NCBI GenBank assembly: GCA_002943765.1
Contig: PQWQ01000019.1
Span: 62,001-126,000, forward strand
DNA from: Psoroptes ovis
Lineage: Eukaryota > Arthropoda > Arachnida > Sarcoptiformes > Psoroptidae
Direction of reading: 5' to 3'
DNA length: 64,000 bases
Under the pieces are notes generated by a model. The model was not told where the DNA came from and did no database searches. It was given only the letters and a program-made list of their open reading frames with translations. Shown in pieces: positions 1-12,034 of the stretch. The position numbers and the translations under genes are program-made. Position 1 is the stretch's first letter; each line of letters opens with the position of its first letter.

Positions 1-70
1 CATCATCATCATCATCAATATGATCATCAACTACGACTGAAAACATTTGATATTCGTGCTGTTGGTAAAG
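1..70 (+). other. Exon ending at a splice donor (5' UTR exon of the serpin, or end of an upstream gene)
   Basis: The first 70 bases are open in one frame (His repeat, then a mixed stretch ending AVGK). They end at an AAAG|GTTTGT donor. The matching acceptor is TTTCAG at 315-320, giving a 250-nt intron (71-320). After splicing the frame meets a TAA at 332-334, only 12 nt before the serpin ATG at 347. Because the acceptor lies just 27 nt upstream of that ATG, the simplest reading is a 5' UTR exon of the serpin. The alternative is the last coding exon of a gene off the left edge. The sequence alone does not decide. Confidence 0.45.
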
Positions 71-346
71 GTTTGTGAACAAACATATAATTGTGATCGT
101 GTGTTGTCACACATATACATTTTTCATGTGTTTTTGTTGCCAAATTAATAAAATATTTTCATTTAATTATTATTACAGGCATTTTTTTTGGGTGTTGGTT
201 AGTTGGCTGGTTGGCTGGATAGTTGATCACGTTTGCACGATAGTTGTTTGGTTGATAGGTTAGTTTAAATTTGATATCCATGAATATAATCATTTAATAT
301 CTTCCTGTATTCTGTTTCAGTTACGACTAAATAAACGATTAAATAA

Positions 347-1753
347 ATGAGTAATATGACAACAACAACAACAGCAACAGCGAAGGCAAACAATACATTA
401 ATTGAAATATTAATTTATAATGATAATGAAACAATACCTCCACCGATTACAACGACAACAACAACAATGAATTCAATTAATTCGAATGCAGCGAATAAAT
501 TTTTATTAAATTTAACAAAATCATTGTTTAACAGTGGTGATTTAAATCAAAATGAATCAACAACAACAATTAAAAATAATCTATTTCTTTGTACATATTC
601 ATTGAAATTATTGCTGTCAATCTTGATAATCGGTAGTGATGGCAGTACACGTGATGAATTATCCAAGCTTTTGTATTCGATTAGTAATGATAATAATCGA
701 CAAATAGACAAGTTTATCCAAGAAATTCTTAGCCAAAAACATGGACAATTCTTGAGCAGATACCGTGATGTCATCCAATATTCATTATCAATGTATTATC
801 GTAATGATTTACGGTTATGTAAAAATTTTATGAAAAATGTATCGGAAAAATTTCGTGCTCAAATCATGCATTTAGATCTGTTTGATTCGAAACAATTAAA
901 GAAAGCAATCGATATGATTAATAATGATATTTGTAAACAAACCGATGGTCGAATTAAACATATTGTTAATGATTTAGATCCAAATGTGTTGTTGCTGTTG
1001 ATTGATACAATACATTTTAAAGATATATGGCAAAAACAATTCGATACGGCTAAAACATCGATGGAGCATTTCTTCATTGATGATCATAAAACTATTGATA
1101 CAATGATGATGCATCAAACTGGGATTTTTGATTATTGTCACTATGATCAATTATCATTATCGGCAATATTATTACCTTATAATTCGAATAATCATCATTT
1201 ATCAATGTTGATTCTGTTACCATCATCAGACCATGATAATGACAAGTTGACCCCGATACAGAAACTCTTGAACGAAATCAATGATCATCATTTATCCGAG
1301 ATAATGAAAGAACTACGATCCATGGCGCCACAAAAAATTGAATTAACATTACCACGTTTTAAAATTGAATCATCTCATGAACATTTGATTGAACATTTGA
1401 AACGATTAGGCTTACGGCAAATATTTGATCAATGTAATTCAAATTTGATGCCAATGTTGGAATCATCGGATATTTTCAAAACTACCAATACTCAACAAGA
1501 ACAATGTTCAAATATTTGTGTACAAAATCCAAAACTATTCGTATCGAAAATTATACAAAAAGCTATGATTGAAGTTAATGAACAAGGTACTGAAGCATGT
1601 GCCGTAACAAAAGTATCGATCCGTAGTAAACGTTCGGCAGAATTTGTTGAAGAAATGAATTGTAATCGTCCATTTATGTTTATGATTGTCGATGAATCCG
1701 ATCAGCCTTTTGAAGTGCTATTTACTGGTGTATTGATGAATCCCGCGGCCTAA
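347..1753 (+). CDS. Serpin (serine protease inhibitor), inhibitory type
   Basis: Single-exon 468-aa serpin. Serpins trap proteases by inserting a cleaved reactive loop. The core includes the family stretch around residues 222-240 (IDTIHFKDIWQKQF). The hinge EVNEQGTEACAVT at about 409-421 has Thr at P14 and small residues at P12-P10, which is typical of working inhibitors. The C-terminal NRPFMFMI...FTGVLMNP block starts at 440. Counting from the hinge, the scissile bond falls at or next to K428-R429, inside RSKR (426-429), a furin-type dibasic motif. There is no signal peptide: the N-terminus is Met-Ser-Asn-Met followed by a Thr/Ala run, so the protein looks cytosolic unless another first exon is used. 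An AATAAA signal lies at 1833-1838. An in-frame TAA just upstream supports this start. The target protease is inferred only. Confidence 0.93.
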   Translation: MSNMTTTTTATAKANNTLIEILIYNDNETIPPPITTTTTTMNSINSNAANKFLLNLTKSLFNSGDLNQNESTTTIKNNLFLCTYSLKLLLSILIIGSDGSTRDELSKLLYSISNDNNRQIDKFIQEILSQKHGQFLSRYRDVIQYSLSMYYRNDLRLCKNFMKNVSEKFRAQIMHLDLFDSKQLKKAIDMINNDICKQTDGRIKHIVNDLDPNVLLLLIDTIHFKDIWQKQFDTAKTSMEHFFIDDHKTIDTMMMHQTGIFDYCHYDQLSLSAILLPYNSNNHHLSMLILLPSSDHDNDKLTPIQKLLNEINDHHLSEIMKELRSMAPQKIELTLPRFKIESSHEHLIEHLKRLGLRQIFDQCNSNLMPMLESSDIFKTTNTQQEQCSNICVQNPKLFVSKIIQKAMIEVNEQGTEACAVTKVSIRSKRSAEFVEEMNCNRPFMFMIVDESDQPFEVLFTGVLMNPAA

Positions 1754-2232
1754 GCGGTGAACCACCGAAAAATTCGTGTTTAATTTGTTTTTGATTCTTA
1801 GATTTTAATGAATTTCGCACATATTTCAATTGAATAAAATGTTTAAATTACAATCAACCATCACCTGCCTACCCTCGGTAGGTTGTCATTGACCTTTGTC
1901 ATGTTTACGGTTCGCCACCTGAACCTGTTTTCGGTTTTCATTTTTTCCATATCTTTGAAAGTATACTCAAGGGTTTGTTTTCAATTTTCGAAAAAATTCA
2001 GATTTCAGGTTCTCGAATCAATCGAAAGTGATTTTCAACATCATTAAATGTAACATCGACAAATGTGTTTCATGTCAAATAAAGAAATCATAATCGATTG
2101 CTCAATCAATAAACAAGCAGCATAAACACCCATTTTAATTGGTGATGTTCTGAAAATGAATCAATTTCAATTTGAATAAATTGATTTAATTTCATGAATT
2201 TGAATCAATTCAATGTATTAATTCAAACAACG
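1754..2232. other. Serpin 3' UTR and intergenic spacer
   Basis: No gene is seen. It holds the serpin polyadenylation signal (1833-1838), then a locally GC-richer block with two small perfect hairpins: CCTACC/GGTAGG at 1868-1882 and GGTTC/GAACC at 1909-1925. The rest should be the promoter and leader of the TMEM98-like gene. Confidence 0.5.
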
Positions 2233-3204
2233 ATGGACGAGGTGGAAATTATTGAAAATATTATCATTGTTGCAATTATCATACTATTAATTGTATTCAT
2301 TGGTTCATTGATAATTTTGATAATTATTTGTTGTAATCAACGTTGTAATCAATATTATAATCTCAAAAATTCATTAAAATCTAAAAAATCATCATTCATT
2401 TTCAGTGGTAGTGATAATAATCATTCAAATCATCATAATAATAAAGATGATTTCGGTTATTTTGATCATACACATTTAATTTCAAATTCAATGAATTTTT
2501 TGAATGGTAACAACAATATGATCAATGTTAAACGTATCGGTGACGGTGTCAGTGGTAATAATCACCCTAATAATATATCAACAATAACCAATTTGGAATT
2601 GGATGATGTACGATTACATCCAAATATTGATACAATATTATCGAATACACAATGGGTTGATGATGCTACCGGTTTAATACCACATTGTTTATCACTGTTA
2701 AAAGGTTGTCATCATTTAACTGAACGTTTAGTTGCAACAACAATGACAGCAATGTCTAGATTTAGTGAATATGAACAAAAACAAAAATTATTCGAAATCA
2801 ATATTGTTGCATCAACAATTTGTCAACGTGTTGATGATATTATTGAAGCAATGTATCCACCATTAGATTCACGATTGCTTGAATCACGTTGTTTATCATT
2901 GTTGCTTTCAGTTTCAAGATTAGCCATTGTTATTATTTATACATGTTCAATACAAAGTAAATGGATTGATGATGAATTAAAAGGTTTAGAGCTTCAATTA
3001 AAGGTAAGCCATATACCTTTCAAACCCCTTTGAACCAATTTACTCATTTAAAAACAACTTCCATCACAGATATTACGTGAAGTTGGACAAAATTTACTCG
3101 TCAACAATCCGAATAATCCAAATGATGCTCATTCGAAACAGCCACCGTCATCACCACCATCAACAACACCGGTACCAGCAACAGCAGCAGATAACCAATC
3201 ATAA
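2233..3204 (+). CDS. TMEM98: TMEM98 homologue, single-pass membrane protein
   Basis: Two exons, 2233-3003 and 3070-3204, separated by a 66-nt phase-0 intron (GTAAGC...CACAG); 301 aa. A very hydrophobic segment lies at about residues 9-33, followed by a Cys/Arg stop-transfer. A low-complexity Asn/His linker comes next, then the conserved TMEM98 cytoplasmic domain: LELDD, WVDDATGL, LTERLVA, RVDDIIEAMYPPLD, LLLSVSRL. Vertebrate TMEM98 is about 226 aa; the extra length is mostly the linker. The second ATG (2233) is chosen because it sits right before the membrane segment as in the family; the frame is also open to an ATG at 2194. TMEM98 is known as an ER or plasma-membrane protein that restrains the transcription factor MYRF; a similar role here is only inferred. 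Its 3' end faces the WIP gene. Confidence 0.9.
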
Positions 3205-3647
3205 TGATAATTAACCCGAATCATTTAAATAATTTTTTTTTTCATTTTATTTGTTTTTTGAATTAATTTAAAATAATCATTTTTCAAAGAAAAAAGAAAA
3301 ATCGAATCATTTTTAATTTATATATTAATTATCACGTATTGAAACACTACCACACTCACACGAGCACACGTGTCCACATTATTGGTCAAAATTGGTTGAC
3401 CATTAAATGCAGCGCATCGGAAAAAACACAAATTATTTACATTAAGACTTGAAATTTTAAAAAAAATAATTTTTGATCCATAAATTTTTGGATAATTTTT
3501 GCCAATTTCGATAATTTCAATTCGAATAATCACATGTATTTTTCAATTTCGAATTCAACTTGTTTTAAATCTTCGAATGCGATTAAAATGGCAGGCAATA
3601 AATCATCACCATCATAATTATCATTGATTGACTACTTGATCAGTTTT
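3205..3647. other. Convergent spacer between TMEM98 and WIP
   Basis: 443 nt between two stop codons, AT-rich, no ORF of note. It must contain the 3' UTRs of both genes. No canonical AATAAA stands out for TMEM98. Confidence 0.5.
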
Positions 3648-6089
3648 TCAATAATTATTCACTTGTCTATCGATTCGTATATGAAGACGGCCATTCAATG
3701 GACCACCGCCACCACCACCACCAGCCGATATGAATGGAGGCGGAGGTGGTGGTGGTGGTGGCGGCGGCTGTGCCATCGAAGATATTATTGATGAATCTTG
3801 GTGATTATTATTAGCGTTGAATATTGGCGGAGGTGGTGGCGGTGGTGGTGGTTCACGGCGTCGATTTTTATTCACTAAATTTTTGAATGGAAAGACACGA
3901 AATCAATTGATGAACTCGAATATCGAATAAACTTACGTGTACTTGGATAAATTTTCGGAGTAATATTTCGTAATGGTAATGGTGCCGGCAATGATGATAT
4001 ATCACGAAATTTATCCGCAAAACGTTGTTGAAATGATTCAACTAACAAGCAAAAAGATTTGAAGAGAAATATTATAAGTTTTGATTTTGAAAGGTTTACA
4101 AATAAACAAACCTCTGTTATTGTTATTATTATTGTTATTCGTTGAAATTGATGTATTACGTATTGGTGGCGGTGGTGGTGGTGCCGCCGCCGAATGATCT
4201 GTCGTTTGACTACCATCCACAACAGTTGTTGCAAAATTTATTGGCGCCGGTGGTGCTGGCTTATGGGAATTCGAACGATGATTAGTTGTTGTCGGTTTCA
4301 TAGTTGCAACACTTGATTGTCTGTTTGGTGGCGGTGGTGGAGGACATGGTGGTGGGCGCAATGTTTTATTCCCGGATCCGGCACCTAAATGGCTGACTGA
4401 TGTTGCAGCTCTTGGAGCTGTTGTTGTGGCCGCATGCAAATTTGGAGTACTTGTATTTCGCGGCGGTGCTGGAGGTTTAGGCGTCGAATGTGTCGCAACA
4501 GTTGTTGTCGTTGTTCCACTTGTTTCTGTAGTTGAATTACTACTCGTCGTTGTCGATATTTGTGTTTGCATAAAATGATGTAAAGCTGAACGATTTTGTT
4601 CACCACTCGTTGGTCTTGTATTGGAAATTTTTTTATTAGTATCATTATGGGTCGTAGATGTTGACGATGATTCTTTTTGTTTCGTTTTCAATTCACTTTG
4701 TTTTGGTGGTGGTGGTGGCTTAACGTTCGGCGGTCTAGGTGCCGGTTTTGTCGACGAAACCGATGGTCGTGAATTTGAACGATGTAAATTGGTTGTCGAT
4801 GGTTTTTGTGATGGTAATGGTGGTGGCGGCGGAGGCGGTGGTGGTGGTGCTTGTCCTTTATGTGAAGGCATATCGGCAGATGATGAATTATTATTATGTA
4901 TGGATGATTTTGTTTTCGAATTTAATGTATAATATTTTTGTGGTGGTGTAGGCTTTACTTTTAATGCACTGTTGCTATTATTATTATTATTAGTTTGTTT
5001 AATCGATAATGATGATGTCGATGATGAAGACGTTGAAGATAGTGATGTAGGTGAATTCGATCGTTCATTGATTGATGATTGAAAACTTTTCCGATACAAC
5101 GATGATGATGTTGATGTTGTCGTCGATGATGATGATGATGTATGTGATGGCGATATTGATGGTGGTGGTGGTGGTGGTGGCGGTGATGGTGATTTTGATT
5201 TTGTCGTTTGATCCAATGATAATGAATTTAAATGCGATTCTAAATGTTTTTTTGCTTGCGTCAAATTAGTAGAATGATTGCTTGAATTGTTTATTGCATT
5301 TCTTGGACTAGATAATTGTTTATTTCCATATGAATTCGTTGCTGTTGTTGTTGTTGACGATGATGATTTATGACTTGTTGAACCAAAACGTTGTTGTTGT
5401 TGTTGTTGTTGAGCAATATTATTATTATTTGAAGAAACATTTGTTTTTGTCAATGTTCGCTTATTCAGCGAATTATTTGTGTTTGAATTTTGATTCTGCG
5501 ACGCTGAAGTTACTGGCAACAATTTCGATCCAGTTGATCGTAATTTTGGCATACCATTCGCAAATAAACCACCGAGACCAAGTTGTGGTGCAGCAGCTGA
5601 AGCAGCTGATGACGTTGAATTTGAATTATTTTGATTATTATTATTCGATATCGATGGCTCTGTATGGGATGAACGAAAATGGAAAATTAATACATTTTGA
5701 AATAAACATTCATCTTATGATTAATGATAGTGATAAGATCATCGAATCATCATTTCAACAAATGATCTTCGAAAAAAAATGATACATCAATGCTAAGGGT
5801 TATGTCTTTGAGAAAACTCAAAATAATCATTTTTTTAAAGGGTGAAAAACAATATAAAATTACTATTATTATTATTGTTGTTATTATTGGTCGAAACAAT
5901 CGGTGCACTACGATCATTTGTGATCGCTTTTCTTAATCTTGTTCCCGAACGTATATCAGCTAACAGTGCAGCTCTACCACTGCCAGATGATGATGATGGT
6001 AATGAAGATTTTGATGATGATAATGATAATGATGATGATGATGAGCCACCGAACAATGATGGCGGTGGTGGTGGTGGCGGGGCAGACAT
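3648..6089 (-). CDS. WIPF: WIP/verprolin family actin regulator (WAS/WASL-interacting protein)
   Basis: Four exons on the minus strand: 6089-5864, 5659-4112, 4041-3937, 3874-3648. Phases agree at every junction and give 701 aa (human WIP is 503). The N-terminus is a poly-Pro stretch followed by a WH2 actin-binding motif at about 38-65 (GRAALLADI...LRKAITNDRSAPIV), as in WIP. Exon 2 begins a short Asn/Ala linker and reaches LGGLFANGMPKLRST, another WIP hallmark. The middle is Ser/Thr/Asn-rich with many PPPPPP profilin/SH3 sites. The WASP-binding segment is at about 593-626 (RFADKFRDISSLPAPLPLRN), and the C-terminus is NKNRRRE plus poly-Pro. The protein stabilises WASP and promotes actin branching; SPIN90, also an Arp2/3 regulator, is encoded elsewhere in this window. 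The long poly-Pro/Gly tracts create many false reading frames on the other strand. Confidence 0.92.
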
Positions 6090-6377
6090 CGTGAATGATT
6101 TTGATTTATTTCAAAAATATGTTTTTGATTGATTCAAATCGAATGTTTATGTGTTGTATTGGATTTCAATGGGTTTTTTCAATCCTTTTTAAATCTTTTA
6201 AATGCTAATATATCACACGAAAGGTTTATTATTTATTATTATTATTATTCTCATATCAAATGATACAGGTCAATAAATTATTGAAATAGAAATCTTGAGA
6301 CAAAACAAAACAACAAAACAAAACGATTGATACAATATTTTTAACTACGTTTTAAATCAATAACAATCATTTTGATG

Positions 6378-6418
<41 letters not shown>

Positions 6419-8999
6419 CACAACTGGATCAATGATTTTTGATGATTGTTGGTAATATTTGTTATGTAATCAATAATAATTAAGGATTTTGAACCAAATT
6501 ATGAACCAAAATTACGGAATAAAATCGAAATAAATAAATAAACATAAATCATAAATAAAGGTATAAAGGGTTATGAGGATTGAAAATAAACAAAACAAAA
6601 CAAAAAATAAAAAATAAATAAATTAAATAATTAAAATTTTTGAAATAAAAATTAATAATAATTTAAAAATGAATCAAAATTAAAATCAAAAATAAATATA
6701 AAAGTAATCATAGAATGTATTCGATGGAAATTATAATCTATTTTACAATTACAATTTACAATTGAATAATTACAATTATTTACTTATTAATTACACAATA
6801 ATAATACAATGAAAATTTTCAAAAAAAAAAATCAATCATTCAATCATTTGATGAAATCAAACAATTAATTGTCATATTCATCATTACTATCATTGTCATT
6901 ATTGAACATGTCTTTTGTTAAACAACTGTAAAATACAATTGAAAATTTATATTTTGTTGTTGCTGTTGTTTGTTGACACATTTGAACATTTGTCATCAAA
7001 CGAACAAACACCAGCAACAATAACAGCATTACTAGTTGGTGAATACAAGTAAAATTTTCAAATGCAAATTCACACACAGACAAAGGCAAAATTCACACCA
7101 ATTCAAACAATGATAATAATTGTCAATCGTCATTGGGCGATGGTCACATTTACACACAGGAATACAAACAGACACATTCAAATAATATGAAGCCATCGAA
7201 TGGCATCGAAATCGTCGTCACCAAAATGATTGATTGATGATCAGTGAATTACTGGTTCAAAATTTCAAAATGACCAGGTTAAAGACTGGAAATTGAATCA
7301 AAAAACCAAAAAATAAATGAATCTTACGATGAATCAATCTGAATTCATTTCGATTTGGTATTTCTTAACACGTATCAACGATCATTATTATCGACGATCA
7401 TCACAAGTTTACTGGTGATACATTTTTCATTATTAATTGCTGATGGTAACCATGACATATATCTAGCGTAAATATTGCCCAATGACAACATTGAATAAAG
7501 TGATACGATTCAATTATCGAGTACGTGACATTATTATTATTATTATTGAGATTGATTGATTCCGAGACAACTGTATACAATCAAGTTTACAAATGAGTAA
7601 AAATGTAAATAAAAGTAAATATTTTTCATCGAATTATTTACAATTTACTTGACATATTTTAGATTGATTTATTTTTGAAAAGACAAAGTAAACAAAGTTA
7701 CCGTTATTCAAACAAGTCTTAAGACTATAATCATACCTTTTAAACTTCGATACGGGTCTTTACGACGCTTTTAAAAGTTATAGATGGGTTTCTATTGGAT
7801 TTTTCGATGGTTTTAAAGGGTTCTTCGAAGGTGTCACTACATTTCATAAGTTTCTAAGACGCTAATAGGTTCATACGTTTAAATGTTTTAATGACGAGTA
7901 AAATGATTTCATTTCAAACAAATAGATGAATGGAAACAATTGATCAGTGTTGTTTTATTTAGTCACTTGTCACTTGACTTGTCATACAAATACTAATCAT
8001 CAAAAAAAATGATTGATTTAAAATAGAAGAAAATGAGGATTATTTCAAGGATTAAGCAATCTTATCTGATCTTATCTGTTTGATTATATTTTCTTAAAGC
8101 TTCTACAAGAACCAAGTAATCGAAATTAGTTCATTTCAAAATTGATTGATTCATCTTGAATTGAACTTAATTGATCAAAGATAATCTCTACTAGCCTTTC
8201 TCCCTCTCTTAGTCTCTGTCATTGATTTTCATTGGGAAAATTGACAAAAACGAAACAATGAAGCCTCATTGAACCAAAGAAACAAAGAAAACAAATTGAA
8301 AATCAAACAAACTGATAGAAAATACATTGAAACGCATATAAAATGCATTGAAACTTTTAGAAAACTGGATGAAAACGCATTCAAAATGCAAACAGGAACG
8401 CATCGACAAGCGATTGTCGTTGAAATGTGCGATCATCATTCAAAAACACCGGATTTCATTCAACAGAGGAAAAACACAAATAATTCACCCTGATAAATTT
8501 CGATTCAAAATTTATGGTCGAAAAAATCATCCGTTCAGCAACATTTCAAATTGTTCAATTTTCAACACTTGTCATCATCATTATCATTGAATTATCACCA
8601 TAATCATTGAATCACCGTTTTCATGTAAAACAAAATCAATTCATTCATAAATCAACTTCAATCATAGTCATAGTCGTATTCATTTGGCCATCGAATTCGA
8701 TGAATATTTAAATCAACATACTTCAACCAGATTTACACACATCCACACACATCAACACACACACACAAACACACAGTCATTCATTCAATCGAAATGTCAA
8801 TAATGTTGATTTAAATATAATCACCAATCATTGTTCAATGGTCAATAGTAACTAATCATTGTTCAATGGTCACTGGTCAATGATCACTAATGATGATGAT
8901 GATGATGGTCTTGGTGACTGGTGATGATTGGTGCTGCTGATGCTGTCAATCATTGATGATGATGATGATGCTGTCAATCATCATTGATCATGATGATTC
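6090..8999. other. Intergenic, left part of the gene-poor region
   Basis: No gene supported. Extremely AT-rich up to about 6850, with a (TAA)n tract. The WIP promoter should lie just right of 6089. Short ORFs here (for example 6865-7089 minus and 8269-8493 plus) show no recognisable domains. Confidence 0.45.
6378..6418. repeat. (TAA)n microsatellite
   Basis: About 13 uninterrupted ATA/TAA units in the AT-rich region upstream of the WIP gene. Confidence 0.9.
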
Positions 9000-11940
9000 G
9001 ATCGATCAATTATTATCATCAATAATCAAACCAAAAAAAAAAACCGATTATTGACCGGTATCAGTGAGTGTTGTGGTGTTTGAATGGTTCATTATCATTA
9101 TTCAAATATCATTCAAAAAAAAAAACTGGTCAATCATTCTCCATTCATTCATCTTTATTCATTCAACCATAGACTACAGAGATTGGTGGTGGTGGTGGTG
9201 ATGGTCAAGATATTTACCAAGATACGGTATTTAATGGCGGTGGTGGCGGTGATTTCTCCCATGTTTATTTTGGCCACAAAAACAAAAATCCCCCTCTTGA
9301 TCACCACCACCATCTTCATAATCACCGATTACCACCACACCGAAACAACCACAAAACATTTTTTTGGAAAGATTTTCAATGATTTTCGTTCTGTGTTTAA
9401 TTTAGCTCAAAATTTATTTAAAAGAGTCAAAGATAAATAAATGAATGAGGGGGATGACCTGAGCAAAAACACCTTTTCACAGTCATACAGCAGCAGCATA
9501 CACACACATACATTCAAAATCAGTGACAAAATATTTTGAAATGAAAAATATTTAAAAATATTCTCATCACATTAGCTAATATGGTGAAAAGAAATCGACA
9601 CAGAAATGAAAATATTTGTTGAATGTGGTCAATATGTGTGGTGGTGGTGGTGGTGGTGGTCAATGTGTGATGGTCAATGGGGATTGACAGTATGGCAAGG
9701 AAAAAATGAAAAAAGGAGGCCAAATCAACAACAACAAAACTGGACATTCGAAAAATATATCTATGAAATTGTATTTTGTTAAATGAAACTTTTGAAAAAA
9801 AAACTCACCTTTAAAATTTTGATTTTAATTAAAATTAATTACATTTTTTTAAATCTTATTCCACATTATTAATCATTAATCATTATCATTTGTAATCAAA
9901 TCCATTTTTGGTCGAATTAGAGGAAAATTTCGAAGATTATTTTTGTTTTTCACAATTTTTGGCTTAGCATATTCGAAATAATTCATAATAAAATCAATGA
10001 TCTAAATTTTTGTCCATTTTTTCAGCGATGATAATTGATTAATGAACAATCAATGAATGAATCTGATTAACATTTTTTTGAATAAATGAAAAATGAAACA
10101 CTGAAAAATCGTTGATAATTGAAACTGTATTTGAATACATCAAAACACGTTACACTTATCACACACGTGGACACAGAAAGAATCACATGAATTTCACTTC
10201 ATTTGTATCAATCACTTGAACAAATGATCACTTGTTGTTGAGTTAAATTAGTGGCTGAAGTATAAGTTTTAGATGATTAAATCATGACAATCATGGTGTT
10301 GTTGACCGCTTTGATCGATTCGAATCAAATGAATAAATTGACTTTTAATGGTCAAATGAATATTTGGTCAATTCATTTGAAATGTACATAAGTTATAAAA
10401 TTAAGACATATGTCTTAATATGGTCAAATGATAATTCGTTAGGAGAAAAATCATCAAATCATTGATTGATTTATTGCTGATTATTTATTTATTAATTTTT
10501 TTGATCTTTGCTGGACAAAATTGACCAAATTTGACGATGATTACGTTAAGATTGTGTTCTGTTCAAGATAAAAATGCGATTTAATTTGGTTCAATTCAAT
10601 AAAATGATCAATTGACTTACCATTTTACATCATTTATATCATCCATATGTTGATTATTTGATTGATTTCATTCGATTTCATCAAGACAATAAATACTTCG
10701 ACGTAATTAATTGAAATTTCAACGTCTTTTGCTGGGATTCAATGTTTGTCAAGTTGCACAAGTATGATTCATGGACCAGAAATTTTTTTAGGTGAAACAT
10801 TTATGAATCTGTTAAGCAATTAAATTAATGTAAAACGATTAAATCATGGCTAAATGATCGAAATATCGATCAAATTGATCATCACAATTAGTTTTCGGAC
10901 AATACTAAAGAGACAAATTGGAATTATCATCGATTTATGATTTCTTCAAATCTTTGAGTAGATTATCTTCATTTTCACCAAATGAAATGATTACAAAACC
11001 AAGTATTTTTTGAAGCCAACATTACATACATATATACGAATAATAATTATAAAACATAAATAAACAACACCAACGCATATATGTGTTTGTTATACGTATT
11101 ATTGTTTATTTACTAATTCACATATTTATCCATTCATTCATTCATTGATGAATGGATAAACGACCAAAAGAAATACCGATAGTTGATGATCAACTTGATT
11201 TTTCACTGTTTTTTCAGTTGTTGTTGTTGCTGCTGTTGCTGATGGCGATGGTGATGATGAATCAGTCACATAAATGTATTGGATATTGAAGAGAAGACTA
11301 ATAAATACTTTTTTTTCAATGGAAAAAACTCTAAAAAAAACTAAAATAACGATGATTACATCAAACAAACATTCGATGATGATGATGTCGATGATTTCAA
11401 TGATTATTATTACCACCAATAGCAAATATACAGCAACAAATGCAGCAGTGACTACTAAGCAGCAACAACAACTACTTTGACGATGATGATGATGATGATT
11501 ATATGACTACACGACGACAAACAAGATTTTTTGTTTAGTTTTTCGTCAGAAATAAATGTAAAATTAGAGGATCTGTGCGTTTCTGTTGATTTTTCAGTGG
11601 ATTTCGATGTTGTTTTTTGCTGGTAAAGAGAAACAACACGAGAGGAGAGAGAATGAATGAAATTATTTCAAAACAAATCAAATCAGCAAATGAGTAAAGT
11701 TAACTTTAAGAATGCAAAAAAAAGAGAGGAGTTTAAATGGCTGATAATAATTATAACGGCAAATTTTTAAAATTTTAATTTTAATTTCGAATTAATTTTA
11801 ATAATTCGGCAATTTTTCTATTTTCTAGTTATTTCAAAACAATTCAAAATTTTGTAAAAATTTTAAAATTTACAAAATGTAAATATTAAAAAATAAACAA
11901 ACTCAAATGTTGATTTGTAAACAAAACACATTCGAAGAAA
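9000..11940. other. Intergenic, middle of the gene-poor region
   Basis: No gene supported. Rich in CAT/ATG triplets, (CA) runs and A/T tracts. A plus-strand ORF at 9084-9440 is mostly low-complexity Val/Ile/Thr and has no recognisable family. Confidence 0.4.
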
Positions 11941-11961
11941 AATGTAAACAATGAAGTGTGT

Positions 11962-12034
11962 GTCGCCATCTAGCGAGTGGCAAAATAAATGTTTTTCGAT
12001 AATGAGTATTCTTTCAGAGATTACAACGCCATCT
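11962..12034. promoter_or_regulatory. Paired AGATGGCG cores (CTCF/YY1-like), possible promoter or insulator
   Basis: On the plus strand CGCCATCT occurs at 11966-11973 in the longer CTCF-like context GTCGCCATCTAGCGAGTGG (11962-11980). It occurs again at 12027-12034 as ACGCCATCTTTTG, which fits the YY1 core AAGATGGCG. A GGCCGCCAAAA stretch follows near 12085. Such motifs in a very AT-rich desert suggest a regulatory element. Assignment to any gene is inference. Confidence 0.35.

Noticed and set aside
75..263. 62-aa plus-strand ORF at the left edge
   Set aside because: Lies inside the inferred 71-320 intron and has intron-like composition.
4621..5269. Plus-strand Gly/Val-rich and Met-rich ORFs
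   Set aside because: Shadows of the poly-Pro and poly-Ser/Thr coding sequence of WIP on the other strand.
8269..8493. 74-aa Lys/Asn-rich plus-strand ORF
   Set aside because: Length is within random expectation for this composition and there is no similarity I recognise.
9084..9440. 118-aa plus-strand ORF
   Set aside because: Low-complexity Val/Ile/Thr composition from GGT/ACC triplets, no domain, no splice partner recognised.
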